64,000 nucleotides of DNA. Origin: Acipenser ruthenus (lineage: Eukaryota; Chordata; Actinopteri; Acipenseriformes; Acipenseridae). A program made the position numbers and the translations under genes. The notes under the pieces were generated by a model. That model was not told the DNA's origin. It worked only from the letters and a program-made list of their open reading frames with translations, and did no database searches. The stretch spans positions 28,734,113 through 28,798,112 of the forward strand of contig NC_081201.1 of the NCBI RefSeq assembly GCF_902713425.1, read 5' to 3'. This document shows positions 37,101 through 48,107 of the stretch, in pieces; within the stretch, counting starts at the first letter, position 1; every line of letters begins with the position of its first letter.

Positions 37101-38234
37101 CTATTTCCAAGACTGAAAAGATAATTTTAACCTGTACTCCCAGTTTATGCTAATAAGGGATTGGATTAGCCATAATTCTTTGTATATTGTCATGTGTATT
37201 TTTTGTAGTAAGAACAGTAGTGGGGTCTAACTAGAGCATGATATAATCTTAGCATAACTTCCCTTTAATTCCACACCTTTGGCTAGTTAACCTTATAATT
37301 GCTTTTATTTTTAACTGGCTCTCCACACTGGAAAGATTCTGTGTGGAGTCAACTATAGCCCTCTTCCTGCTCTATTTCCATTCCAATATTTTGTACTTGT
37401 ATCCTAAAATGCTTGCCACTATATGCAGTAGTTTACATTTCTTGTTTGTCAAAAAAAAAAAAAAAAACTTGGTTCTCCACTACCCTACAAGGTACAATTG
37501 AAGGATTAGAAAGATAAAGTTGGGATTTTACAGTTGCAAAGGTATGTAAGGGTTTATAGATTTTCAAGATGTGCTTAAATCCCAAATAGTTCAGATGAAA
37601 GTCATCTATTCTGGACTTCTGTGCAGTTGCCTGCATTGTTCTTTCGTGTCAGTTGGGATTAGGATGCACTTTAAATATCGTGCAGCCCAATCACGTGAAA
37701 AGTAAAAAAGAAGTGGGAAAACCTAAAGAAATAAATCAAAACAAAAAAGAAAAATCTAATGAATCCCCAGACAATTACACTAAGTCACTATAAAACTAAG
37801 TCACTATAAACATTATATATCTTAACCTAAATTGCAAGAGTGCATACTTTAAAATCAGACTATCAATAATGGTGGCTGTTAAGAAGACTAAAAAGAAGAA
37901 TGACGCCATCTGCTGTTGTAATTTTGTATTTCATATAATACATAACTTTAGAAGTAAACACTTGCCCCCCTCAGTTACAATGGAAGTAGCAGAGATGAAA
38001 ATTGTACATTAATTGAAGTGTATTCATCATTTAAGCACCACCTGGCTGACTATGGTTCATTCTGTTTAATGAAGTCAAGATTCATCTAAACCCCTCTAGG
38101 CAGAGGTAAAACATACAGATCTGTCAAAGAAAGGATCAAATAAAGATCTGTTAAGCACACTTACCAAGAGTGTCTTTCTCCTCTTCCACAGTTTCATTGA
38201 TCCTCCTCGCAACATTAGCTACAGCTTCCCCCAT
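28633..38234 (-). CDS. lrrc20: LRRC20, leucine-rich repeat protein (4 coding exons)
   Basis: Small leucine-rich-repeat protein with no established function; probably an intracellular binding scaffold. Exons in gene order: 38165-38234, 36495-36644, 34828-34995, 28633-28778. They join in frame to 534 bases, 177 aa (human 184). The N-terminus MGEAVANVARRINETVEE is followed by LRR units: LDLSACKLINFP, ITLANNEFKSL, LNLEGNHLTKLP, INLARNKFTAFP, INLEGNEISEVP and VNMKSNPI. The start chosen equals Met5 of the human protein; the codons for human Met1-Leu2 are replaced here by a sequence with an in-frame TAG. No signal peptide or membrane segment. The C-terminus (FELLTTPEDNVV) differs from human. Introns hold L1 and Crypton fragments and an old CR1. 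Confidence 0.93.
29487..30005 (-). other. Unexplained 172-codon open frame in an LRRC20 intron
   Basis: An open frame from ATG at 30005 to 29487, with no domain I recognise, no obvious repeats except a Lys/Ile-rich AT-driven end, and a splice-donor-like GCG|GTAAGC inside it (near 29849). It may be chance. It is recorded because it is the longest frame in the window not assigned to a gene or LINE. Confidence 0.15.
31635..31692 (+). repeat. 29-bp direct tandem duplication
   Basis: Two copies of a 29-base unit beginning ATTGATCATCCATAGGG, at 31635 and 31664. They look identical, so the duplication is probably recent. Confidence 0.85.
32620..33720 (-). mobile_element. L1/Tx1-type LINE, ORF2 reverse transcriptase fragment
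   Basis: The minus strand contains, in order, LFSLKLGDLYSEAARGYFVRS near 33690, LSFEELDQVIKLPKSKSPSP followed by GGLLFEVY near 33290, FETLNEFIERGSLSGSM near 33200, and degraded SGF...NVSILYNQINS near 33040. This is the order of the start of an L1-type reverse transcriptase domain (SPGPDGLPFEFY, FIKGR...). Several frame breaks and stops. A dead internal fragment in the LRRC20 intron between the last two exons. Confidence 0.8.
34141..34180. repeat. (AAAT)n microsatellite
   Basis: About ten AAAT units followed by AAT units. Confidence 0.9.
35404..35688 (-). mobile_element. Crypton fragment, tyrosine recombinase C-terminus
   Basis: The minus strand reads LNEARLEARKIMSVTGHRCE then GSLKI, and in a shifted frame YWAPSSSDSKQWSHTLS. 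This matches the end of Crypton tyrosine recombinases and their host relatives (KIAA1958/QRICH1/ZMYM type), where TGHR carries a catalytic His and SYW the nucleophile Tyr. The Ser-Tyr part is lost at the frame change, so it is inactive. It shares RKIMSVTGH-type sequence with the copy at 56457-56892. In the second LRRC20 intron. Confidence 0.65.
37027..37400 (-). mobile_element. Old CR1-type LINE fragment
   Basis: AAAAAGTGCCTCCTA, GTTCTGAATTTAGG, CAAGACTGAAAAGAT, ATTCTTTG, then ACTAGAGCATGATATAATCT follow the same order as landmarks in the CR1 copies at 25321 and 57652, in the same orientation, but with heavy divergence. An ancient copy in the first large LRRC20 intron. Confidence 0.5.
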
Positions 38235-38299
38235 CCTCTTCTACAATTAAATTGGCAATACTGAAGACAACTAGAGAATAACAAAAGCACAGAACACAA

Positions 38300-40000
38300 C
38301 CTCCTACATTCTGCTAGCAGAATCATACAGATAGCATTACAAATTACAATGAATGCCCTAAATTAACAATGTGTTTGGTCCAGGCATAAGACAAGAGTTA
38401 TGTTAAGGGTCTTAATAATAGTCCCATACAAGGGTATGCCTGGATATTGTACCAGAAAAACTAACAAACACATTCCTTTGCTTTTGCTTTGCTTTCATCT
38501 TCTATATCAGGTTGATTGACAAGCACTGATATTGCCAGAAAGGCATATGTTCTCAGCAGGAGAAGGGTTATCATAATGAGGTTTAGGCCTAATTCTAAAT
38601 AAACTCAGAAAACATTACAAATATTTTGTCTGAGATGGCAGCAAATAAAGCTACATTATCCAAGCAACCATTTTACATTACAATCCCATGGTATATGATT
38701 AATTTGTTTTCCCACAGTAATTCCTTCTGTGCACTTCTTTATCAGAAAGTAGATAGTCCTGTTTATTTGCACCCCCCCCCCCTCCCCCTCCCCCTCCATT
38801 TTAAATGTAACCTTCTAGCTATGTTACAGCTGAGGAAGCACTATTGTATTCATGTTACACATCTCCCTTGCAAGTGTACTCTGTTTCATATACCTGTGTG
38901 CAATCTGTGTTCCAAATGCTTCCTTTATGTTCCCTGGCCTGGACCCAATCAATAGTCTCACTAAGCAGGCTTACTTCCCTTCAGAGTCCTACAGAAATAA
39001 ACATTAAAAGAACCACTTTGAGTGCACATGCTATCTCTCTGGGGTTTCTATTACCATGTCCGATATAATAAACACTGTCAGCGTGATTTTCAAAAGCGGC
39101 AAAATAAGAACTAGGTCATAAAATGATCTTTAAAGCTTGATTAATGTAACCACATCACTTGATTTATATTTTAAAGCATCAACAAGTGAAGACACAACTC
39201 ATTTCATCTAAACCATTTGAAAGACATATACTTAGTGACCCAAATCAGGTTTTAGAAATCACTTTGCTACCTCGTTCTTATTTTGCACCTTTTTAAAATC
39301 ATGCTGTGTGTTTATTCTTTAACATACAAACTTGTTTACTGAAAAGTACATGTATTGTACAATATTTAATTCATTTTAATTACACGTTACACAATAATGT
39401 ACATGCAGATGATATATTTGCATTCTGTAATCTGCCTAAATTGCTGTCTGCAGCCTCCCATAGATTGTGACTCAACAACTGGTGCTATTTTTGGGAGTCT
39501 AGCAAGGAGCAGAACTCTCCTTATCTAGAGGTGCTGGGGTGACTTCATTAAAATACAGCACAATAACGTTCCACTGCGTTTAGTCTTTGATTTGTTTTTG
39601 CATAATTGATCAACAAAATAATAAGAGAATAGGTTACTATTTTTTTTATCACTTGGTAAATACGACTTCAGTTTGAGATGTCACGTTTGAATTTCAGTTA
39701 ACATGCTGATACAACTGAATGTTAATTTCCATAACTCTTAGTGTGGTTTCCTTGCAATCTGTATTTTCTGCCATCTATATGCTTGGTATATTATTGTTAC
39801 TGCTCGTGAAGATCGTGCCGTTTGCATCAATATGGACAAATACAGTAATTGACATGTAAAGCACAAGAATATGCAGTTAATTATTTTGTTTAAAATTATT
39901 GCGACCCTAGTTTTGTTAATTTGATTTCCCGTGCTCGTGCACCGTTTACCGTTTATTATTCCCATTGCAGTAAAAAGTAGTTTATTCACAAATGTCTTAC
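38300..40000. other. Probable LRRC20 first intron
   Basis: No gene or repeat recognised apart from the C/G-rich tract at 38771-38798. Confidence 0.4.
38771..38798 (-). repeat. G-quadruplex-capable tract
   Basis: The minus strand reads GGAGGGGGAGGGGGAGGGGG and continues in G. That makes four or more G-runs, about 540 bases upstream of the first LRRC20 coding exon. Confidence 0.7.
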
Positions 40001-40065
40001 CTATATCCTGTGCTTTAATTTGCTGTACTTTGAAGAACAGCGGCAGCTGTGCTTCCTCGTACAGT
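40001..40065 (-). other. Possible non-coding first exon of LRRC20
   Basis: A donor ATATAG|GTAAGA ends at 40001 on the minus strand, and a CCAAT box lies at 40070-40074. The first LRRC20 coding exon at 38165 needs an upstream UTR exon unless transcription starts close to it. The upstream boundary is a guess. Confidence 0.3.
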
Positions 40066-41099
40066 CTGACCAATCACAGTTAACTGTGTTGCACCATATA
40101 AGCGGATTTTGTGGAAACGACAAACGTTCTGCTCAGACTGCTCGCATAGTCTGCGCTGTTTACGTATCTGGTTAAAGCATATCTTAACAATGCTCTGGGT
40201 TTCCCTTTCTTACCTATTATAATTTTCTTTTTTTTAACAATAGCACTGTAGTTGTGCTAATAATCTTTTGCTTTTCAATTTTTTTACATTAATTCCGGAT
40301 GTGCATATACTGTATACTATATATAATGTCGTTAAATCTCTGCCTCATGTCGGTGCTGAGGGAAATTGAACTACAAAACATGACGACATTTGGTACCAGG
40401 AAGTAGCAGCAACCAGCAATTAAAAAAATAAATAAATAAATTAAAAGATAAACACATTTTATCAACATGGTTAGAACTCCAATAAGTATAAAGTAAACGC
40501 ACAGACCATTCCTTATATATTATTCAAAACAGGTTTCACACATGTGCACCAATTCAAAAAGTGACTCAAATATACCGGGTACATTACACGTTGTACAGTT
40601 TTGCACACTAACTTTTATTTGCAAATAATGTACATTTTAAAATAAATACAAATTATGTAAAATACACAGTCTAAAGGTCATGGTGACCATCCGTTCTGGT
40701 AAGTTAATCTAATGAAACCGATGTACGCTTGCTCGAAATTTATTTATCAAGTTTGCATGGTCATTGACAACAGTTATTTTACATACCATAGTAGAACATA
40801 GTGACCTGTTTTTCACATTACTGAAAACTTACTGGCTGTCCAATTAAGGCTATCTTCGATTCGGGTAGTGAAAGGACAGCCACCTGTTTCCATGAATTCC
40901 TGTTCCCACGAACCTTGGCTTTTTGGTATTACAAATCTTGATTTTCAACTATGTGTCAACGACATAAACATTATTTCAGACACAAAACCACATTTAAAGT
41001 ACACATAATATTGATATTTATAATGTATTATTAATACTATTATTACCAATATTTTTTAGCATGATCCATACTCCACATACTCGTACCCTATTATCCCGT

Positions 41100-41341
41100 A
41101 AGTCCTTATTGATCCCCGAACGTGCTCAAACGCATGCTGTGACCTCATTTCCTTTGCGCTTGTGCTGTTTCCTGGCTGGTGCGGAGGGAGTGGGATGTGC
41201 TGAAGGCTGGAGGACAGAGAGAGCGAGAGAGGAAGAAAGCTTTTGCTAAGACTGAACAAGAAGAAAGAAAGATCTAGCGCGGGATAAGCCGTCCTTCAGC
41301 ATCACCGCCTTTTTAGCTAATAAATCGCTGGTTCAGGTGAC
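41100..41341 (+). promoter_or_regulatory. EIF4EBP2 5' UTR and promoter region
   Basis: GC content rises here, with a purine-rich GAGAGAGCGAGAGAGGAAG stretch. The translation start at 41342 is supported by homology and there is no acceptor just before it. No TATA box was seen. LRRC20 is read in the other direction from roughly 1.1 kb to the left. Confidence 0.35.
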
Positions 41342-42612
41342 ATGTCAGCGGGTCGTCAGCACAGTGATAGCAGGTCCATCCCGACCAGGACGGTGCTGAT
41401 CAGCGACACAACGCAGCTACCTCATGATTACTGCACCACCCCTGGGGGTACTTTATTCTCCACCACTCCTGGAGGTAACACGGCCTAGTAAATAATTTTG
41501 AGTGTATAATAATGCTGAACCTGTTGTACGGTTCGTCCAACAGCGTATGCGTACAAACAATAAGTTAACTGTTAGTGTTAAACCCAAACAAAGCACACCA
41601 CCTATGCAGTCCTGGCTGTGTAGCCTACGCAGTGATCTCGAACTTGATTGTAAATAAGTCATTTATGAGCACAATTGTTTTTGCCTGCGTAAGTATTGCA
41701 TTTTATCCTGAAATATGTTCCTTACTAATAGTATACAGTTTACAGATGTAGATTTTTTTTCTTCAAGCCTGGTTATGATTTTGCTCAGCGTTTGCCATTT
41801 TTCGGTCACTTCCCCTTCTGTTACGTAATGTACGTAAAGTAAAAAAAAAGAAGTCCGGTGGTGGTGTTATGAAAGATCTCCGACCCAGGTACACAACCTG
41901 CTGGATGCCTATCTGAAATGTACTACTTCATTACTACCATAGTCATCGAATTTGAGTAACATGTAAACCAAAGATAATATTTTTTAAAAAAAGTTATTGT
42001 TTAGTGTACCATCTGTTCTCTTACTGTGCGAGTTAAGCTGTCTAGTATCACACTAGGCTTTAAAGCTACGTGTTTTTTTTTGTTTTGTTTTTTTTAAATC
42101 CTTGTCACAGTACAAATTAAAGTCGTAGTCTGTGAGAGGACCCTGGTCAATAAGAGATTTGAATTTCAGAAATACTTTCATGTGTACTTCAGCGTGGTGC
42201 CTTGTCAAGTCAAAGTAAAAGTTTGAAAAGACACAAATGGAAGTGTTCTTAAGACAGTCACCCTGGCTTCTTCAGTTGGTGTCAGCATACAGAATGGTAG
42301 TTGGTTTTGTGAATTCAGTGTTGGGGCTCGGGTCAAATCAAGTGCAGGTAAATGTTTTAACCTATGACTTTGTCTAGGCACCCGGATTATCTATGATCGC
42401 AAGTTTCTGTTGGATCGCCGCAATTCCCCTCTTGCTCAGACTCCACCTGCTCACCTCCCTGTCATCCCTGGAGTAACCAGTCCCAAAAATAAAAAAGAAG
42501 AAACTAAAAATATGAATAAGCACGAGAGGAAGACAGCAGCAGGTCGGTTCCTTTGTTATTTCAATCTACTTCAGTTGCTTTGTGTACCATTTCTACAACT
42601 GTTACAGATGTG

Positions 42613-42665
<53 letters not shown>

Positions 42666-44006
42666 TTACTTAAATCTTTTAAGCAAACACCTCCTGTCGG
42701 CATTGTATCACATTTGTTTTGAAACACGATCACACATGTTTTGACTGAGTGTGCCTTAAAATGGCTACCAAACTGTGGTCATGTTACTTTTTGCTTTCTG
42801 GATAATAGACCTCGCACTTTCTTATGTAAACAATAACGCACAAGTTGGTGTGGCCATGTCTTTTTCACAAATCCATTTAACTTCATGTCAGACTATTCTG
42901 TGAAAGACGACTATCCACACTTTTTTATTTTTTTTTATTTTAACAAAAACAAAAGTTTGGTGAATTGCAACAAACTAAAAGTTACGTACTAACTGTAGAT
43001 TATCCTGTGGTTAGTACGGAGGACTAATGGTAGACTGCAGGATAGTTTCAGTTGCAACGAATCAAGTGCTTCTGCATACACTCTAGGTTTTAAGATGTTT
43101 TCAATTACAACGAACACAATGTGTCAGTCTCCTGACCCCTAGAGTATTGTAAAACAAGTTATTAAATTAATCCAGTGATTCTTTCCACTAAGCGCTGTAC
43201 TAATTTACTTATGTGAATAGCAACATTTGATGTGTATTTTCAACGTACTAAACAAAGCATTTTCTTTAAAAAATTAATAAAGCATTGAGTTAAAATAAAT
43301 AAAGTATATTCGTATTTATTTAGATACTGTTCAGGTACTGAATATCTTCAATTTGATTGTTATAGAAATGTGATGCATCTCACTCTCATTAGTGCTGCAA
43401 GGTTAAATTAATATCATTTTTTAAAATGTTGTATTTAAAAACACTGTAGAATGCACCTATTCATTTCCACATGAAGGGTATTATTATAATTATACAATAA
43501 TAGAGCTTTAAAACTATAGATGAAATATATGCAGCACTCCTATTACCCTGTCTCTACCCCACTCGCTGCCATTATCCCATACACCAAGTAGATATGGGCA
43601 GTTTAACCGTGGGGTCTGTACTAAAAAGTTGGGAACCAGCTGTTCCCGAACAATGTTCCCTGTATTTTTTGCAATTTCGTTGTAATTGGTAGGACGATAG
43701 TACAGAGCTGGAGGCGATCCGCAGATAGTACCGTACTAGCTAGTACTCAACTTGGTACAGAACTAAGGACTACATTTTTAAATTGGTTACAATTGACCAA
43801 AAGTTATTACTTTTATTAATAAAGTTTTTAAGAAGTTGAAGAGTAGGCTCTTGAAGAATCAACAAACAATATGTTGAATATCTTACCACTACCTACTGAT
43901 TTCCACGATCAAATCTGTGTCTGCATATCTTGTGTATTAGTAAGTACTGTGTTTCTTTCTTTTTTTACTTTAAGGAGATGACTCTCAGTTTGAGATGGAC
44001 ATCTAG
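41342..44006 (+). CDS. eif4ebp2: EIF4EBP2, eIF4E-binding translational repressor (3 exons)
   Basis: 4E-BPs bind the cap-binding protein eIF4E in place of eIF4G and block cap-dependent translation; mTORC1 phosphorylation releases them. Exons 41342-41474, 42378-42542 and 43975-44006 join in frame to 330 bases, 109 aa (human EIF4EBP2 120). Visible: a RAIP-like motif RSIPTR (residues 11-16), the Thr37/Thr46 region [15 protein letters not shown], the eIF4E-binding helix YDRKFLL (50-56), the Ser65/Thr70 equivalents in [10 protein letters not shown], and the C-terminal TOS motif [16 protein letters not shown] and synteny with NODAL favour EIF4EBP2 over paralogs 1 and 3. The linker before the TOS motif is Lys-rich and lacks the Asn-rich run found in mammals. 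A (TA)n tract lies in intron 2. Confidence 0.97.
42615..42662. repeat. (TA)n microsatellite in EIF4EBP2 intron 2
   Basis: About 24 TA units beginning 72 bases after the donor of exon 2. Confidence 0.95.
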
Positions 44007-47000
44007 CCTGGAAGATCCGCAGTGGAATACTTGGCATCGCCTGGTACCTGTGTGCCAGTGGCTTGGCTTGTAAAATGCTGTGAGTCATCACAGCCATCTC
44101 ATTTAACAGCCCCTTCAAGTGCAGCAAGGAAGTTTAGTAATGTGGCAAAACTCCCCTTAGGTTCAGCTTATTGGTGATAAAACTTTATCTGTTGTATCAT
44201 ATAGGGCTGTGCCAACTGGTTGTTATTTCAAAACCACTTGTTGCATTTTATTTTAACATATTACCTCCTCTAATGTGACAGATATGAAAAATATCCACCT
44301 ATATTATGCATAAAGATAGTAAATCCCCTTGGTATATGTTTTTTTTTTTTTTTTTTTTAATAATTAAGCAGAAAGTGGACAAATCTGTAATCCTGTCACA
44401 GAAAAGCAATACATTGGTTTGCTACGTACCTTTATCTTTCCAAGTCAAATGAAATACAGACTGCTATTGCTGAAATTAAAATAAATCCTTCCTGACAGGT
44501 CCACAACAAATGCGTATGTCAGCCTCTGAAATATGAGCCAACTTAAGATCCACCTGTTTTAAAGCCAGGCGCTTAGCTTTTCATTGGCTATGCCTGAAAC
44601 TAGTTGTTTATTGGCTGTGATTAAAAACCTTTTGTATCTTTGGCAGTGATTGTGTTTGTTCTGGAATTGTCTGGTCTGCTAGGTTTATTCATTTGGTAGC
44701 AACAGTATTTTCATTTGATTAGATTTTTTTTAAGCAAGTGTTGGCAGTACTGAATTACATTAAACACATTTCCAAGTGCATAGGGGGTACTAACCATTGT
44801 CATTAAAATGGGAACAGTGTGTCATTTCAAGCACTGGATTTCTGGAAAATACCAAATGCAATCATGATGGATTCTACTTTTAGCTCTCTGTAGTAAAGGT
44901 AGTGTTGTCTAGGTAATGCTGCTACTGTCAACTGGATTGAATGGTTCAACATAGAGAGAACTAGATGTAAGTTACAGTTTAATGTATTGTTTTATTTACA
45001 GTGGATAATTTGATTTGTTGGTACAGCCCTGCAAAAAATGTTTTTTTTTTTTTTTTATAAATAAGGCCTTTATTTAACCAGAGGGCTTGCTTGTTAAAGA
45101 TTTTGCTCAGATGACAACCTTGAAAGGGATTTTTTTTTTTAACCAAATAACCAATAAACAGTAGTCTGGTAAATTTAGTCAAAAATTTAAAAAAAAAAAA
45201 AAAAAAAAGTGCCCGTTTTTATAGAAAAACATAAACATTCGTTTGGAAAACATATTAAACAAAATTTGTATTACCGTTCTGGCCTGGCGTATCTCTGACA
45301 CTGCCACATTAGAATTGTTAGACTGTGTTTTTTGCAAACACTTTCACTAGTCTTCGATGGATGCATTTTATTTCTTGAAGTCTAAACATCACTATAAAAG
45401 GCAGTCCATTCAGAAGGCCACGTCATGGTTGGACTGACTATACCATTATTTTAAGGGCACTTGCATCTTTTAGAAAGGAGGTCCTGGTGTTTGAGAATGT
45501 GAATAACAATGTTTGACTTGAATAATAAAAATACTTTGTTTATAGTTTTGAGAAAGCAGTGATCTCAAGATGCACTATGTAAGTATGACTGTGTACATAC
45601 AGTATGCAGCATGCTGCTACCGTGTTAGAAAGTCATTCTAAACAAGCATTCAAACATGGAAACATGTTTCAAATCAAAGCAGAACAAAAATCTATGCTCA
45701 CACTGGTTTAAGCCAGTATTTTGTAAGGCCTTAATCATTAAATGCAAACATTTGATTACATTTTCAGATACATCTTGGAGAAGAAGCTTTCGCAAAAGAA
45801 CTAAACAATGTTTCGGTCACGTGGCTTGCATTTATAACTGGGTTTTCACTTCCAGAATAGAAGTCAAACTAACACCTGCACTCTAACTTTTCCAGTATGT
45901 GGTCAAAAAAGTTGTTGTTCTTGTAGGTGCATTTTGTTTTCTTTATCATCAGAAATTCATAATTCGTCAATGTTAAGGTTTCAGAAAATACCCAAAGAGA
46001 ACTAAAAAATTATTTGAGAGATAGTGAGTTGGGAAGATCATTTCTGGAAGATGAGAAATGAAGGAGAGGAAGAAGGCAGAATTTAGCAAAGAGAAGTACC
46101 CTTCCTACCCCACTACAGTGGAACACTGTGGCCTTACCTTATTTGTATTTTGCTTCCTCTCTGCTGATTTTCCACATCTGGTTCCCTAAAGCTCAAAATA
46201 AACACTCTCAATCTGGGTTGGGCTAAAATTAAATGAATATGCTCCTTTTTCTAAGCAGTTAAAAGAAAGTTGCAGTTATTTTAAATTTGTGTTTGTTATC
46301 ATTGTTGAAGACATAATAAATACTCCTCTGTTGCATTAAACACACATGTGTTTATACCTTTTGTTTTGATAGAACTAAATAATTAATATAACTGATATTG
46401 TTATAAAGTCAATCCATGTAGAGACTAATTTAGAGGTTTCTATTTAGGGTAACGTGTTTATTTTTATTTCACAAACATGGAGGCCAGATACAAAAATGTT
46501 CTAGTCTTTAATGTTTTTTCTATTTTTGTTTTTAAAGGACATGGAATTGAAATCAGCATATTTGTCACACTGCTATGTAAATGCTGGAATCATTTGGTTT
46601 TATTCTCTGTCTAATGATCTGTGTCATGTGAAAAAGCATACTTTGTGTTAAAGCAGTGTTGTCTGTTTTTCTGAGCACATATTCCAGATAACTGAAAACC
46701 AGCTGTTGTTGGCCTAATTTGGCTGTAACGTTGTACATCATGGAGCAAACCAGAAGGAAAAAAAAGCTCTGTGTGACATTTTTGTTTCTGTTTCAAATTC
46801 TTTGTAACAAAACAGTGTATTTTCAAATGAAATCATGCCAATGCCAGTGGACACTATTACAATTAGATCAATAAAATTCCTTAGTAATAAGGATGTCATA
46901 ATTACACGTTTGTTGGCTTTAATTTTGTTCACCCATCATAAGGTACCATTTAAGAAAATGCAACCCTATGGCAAGCTTGACCTGTTGCCCAACCCCCCCT

Positions 47001-47380
47001 ACAAACACACTCGCATACAAATATTTTATGATTACACTTTAAATTAATTCTGGGTTTAGTCTGTGGGGCTGAAATTGAAAGGAGAGGAGAGGGGGAGGGT
47101 GTGTGTGATTATAGTCCTGGGCAAGGTGTTATTTCTGATTAAAACCAGACAATACATATCCCAGTTTACCACAGCAATAGCTATTTACATGACAATTCAA
47201 TTGCATTTGCTGGTTTTTCAAAAGGTTGTGAAACATGGGTCTAAGCAGATGCTATATTTACCTAGGATCTATACAAAGACAACCAGGCTGCACTTGTTGG
47301 GACATAGGTAACTCTGTATATATGTACCTTTGTCATTGAGTATGGGGTTCTGTTGCTGCACTGATTTAAGAACAACACAG
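44007..47380 (+). other. EIF4EBP2 3' UTR and convergent intergenic region
   Basis: No coding sequence or mobile element recognised. EIF4EBP2 transcripts have long 3' UTRs in mammals, so much of this may be UTR. Candidate AATAAA signals lie near 46316 and at 46870-46875. Several poly(T)/poly(A) runs occur (44338-44358, 45042-45056, 45190-45207). NODAL converges from the right. Confidence 0.4.
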
Positions 47381-47399
47381 AGCAATTAATGTGAACACA

Positions 47400-47617
47400 T
47401 TTATTTCCTTGTGTGGCAGAGTAGTACAATAATAGCTTATCTAAATATATAACTTTAATTAATACAATATTTACAATAATATAAAAGCTTAAAAAAGCCG
47501 TTTTTTACATCACTGGCTGCAGCCTCCATCTGACATATCAGAGTGCTTAATTGGTCTTTTGGTCCATTCAGTGTCAGTATAAAGACAGCAGTGGAGAGGT
47601 CAATGGTCTGTTTTATT
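47400..47617 (-). terminator. Candidate poly(A) signals for NODAL
   Basis: AATAAA on the minus strand at 47612-47617 and again at 47400-47405, about 500 and 700 bases past the NODAL stop codon. Confidence 0.45.
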
Positions 47618-48107
47618 GGTAAAGACATCCATTTTAAACTACAATCTTATTATCTATCTTCAATGCTTCACACTTTCTTTACAGACCATTCTTCCCATGG
47701 GCTTATAACCACCCCCTCTCCCCCAGATCTTGTTAGCGCACTACTAATCAAGCTAATCAAACTAATCTTTGACGCTTAAATGCAAAACCATTATAATTTC
47801 CATTTGACCTCTGCATTATATAACCCAGCCATTCAACAGTAAAGTGTGTCAGTTTGTACTGAAATCCATGCACAAGCAATGTGGTACTGTAATAAGGTTA
47901 CAGTATTCACAGTGTTTTCATTGTCTTCACAATGCATACAGGTGTTTTGCTAATCTTTCATTCACTTTCCTCAAGCTCCTTCAGGCATTAACCGGGTCTA
48001 GCTATTTGGAAGTTTCCATCGCCTCAGCTTGTAGAAAGCAGCGCTCCTGCACCTGTAATTCCAGGAGAAGAGGTAGATCTCAATTCATATCTTTGCTGTT
48101 GGTTTCT

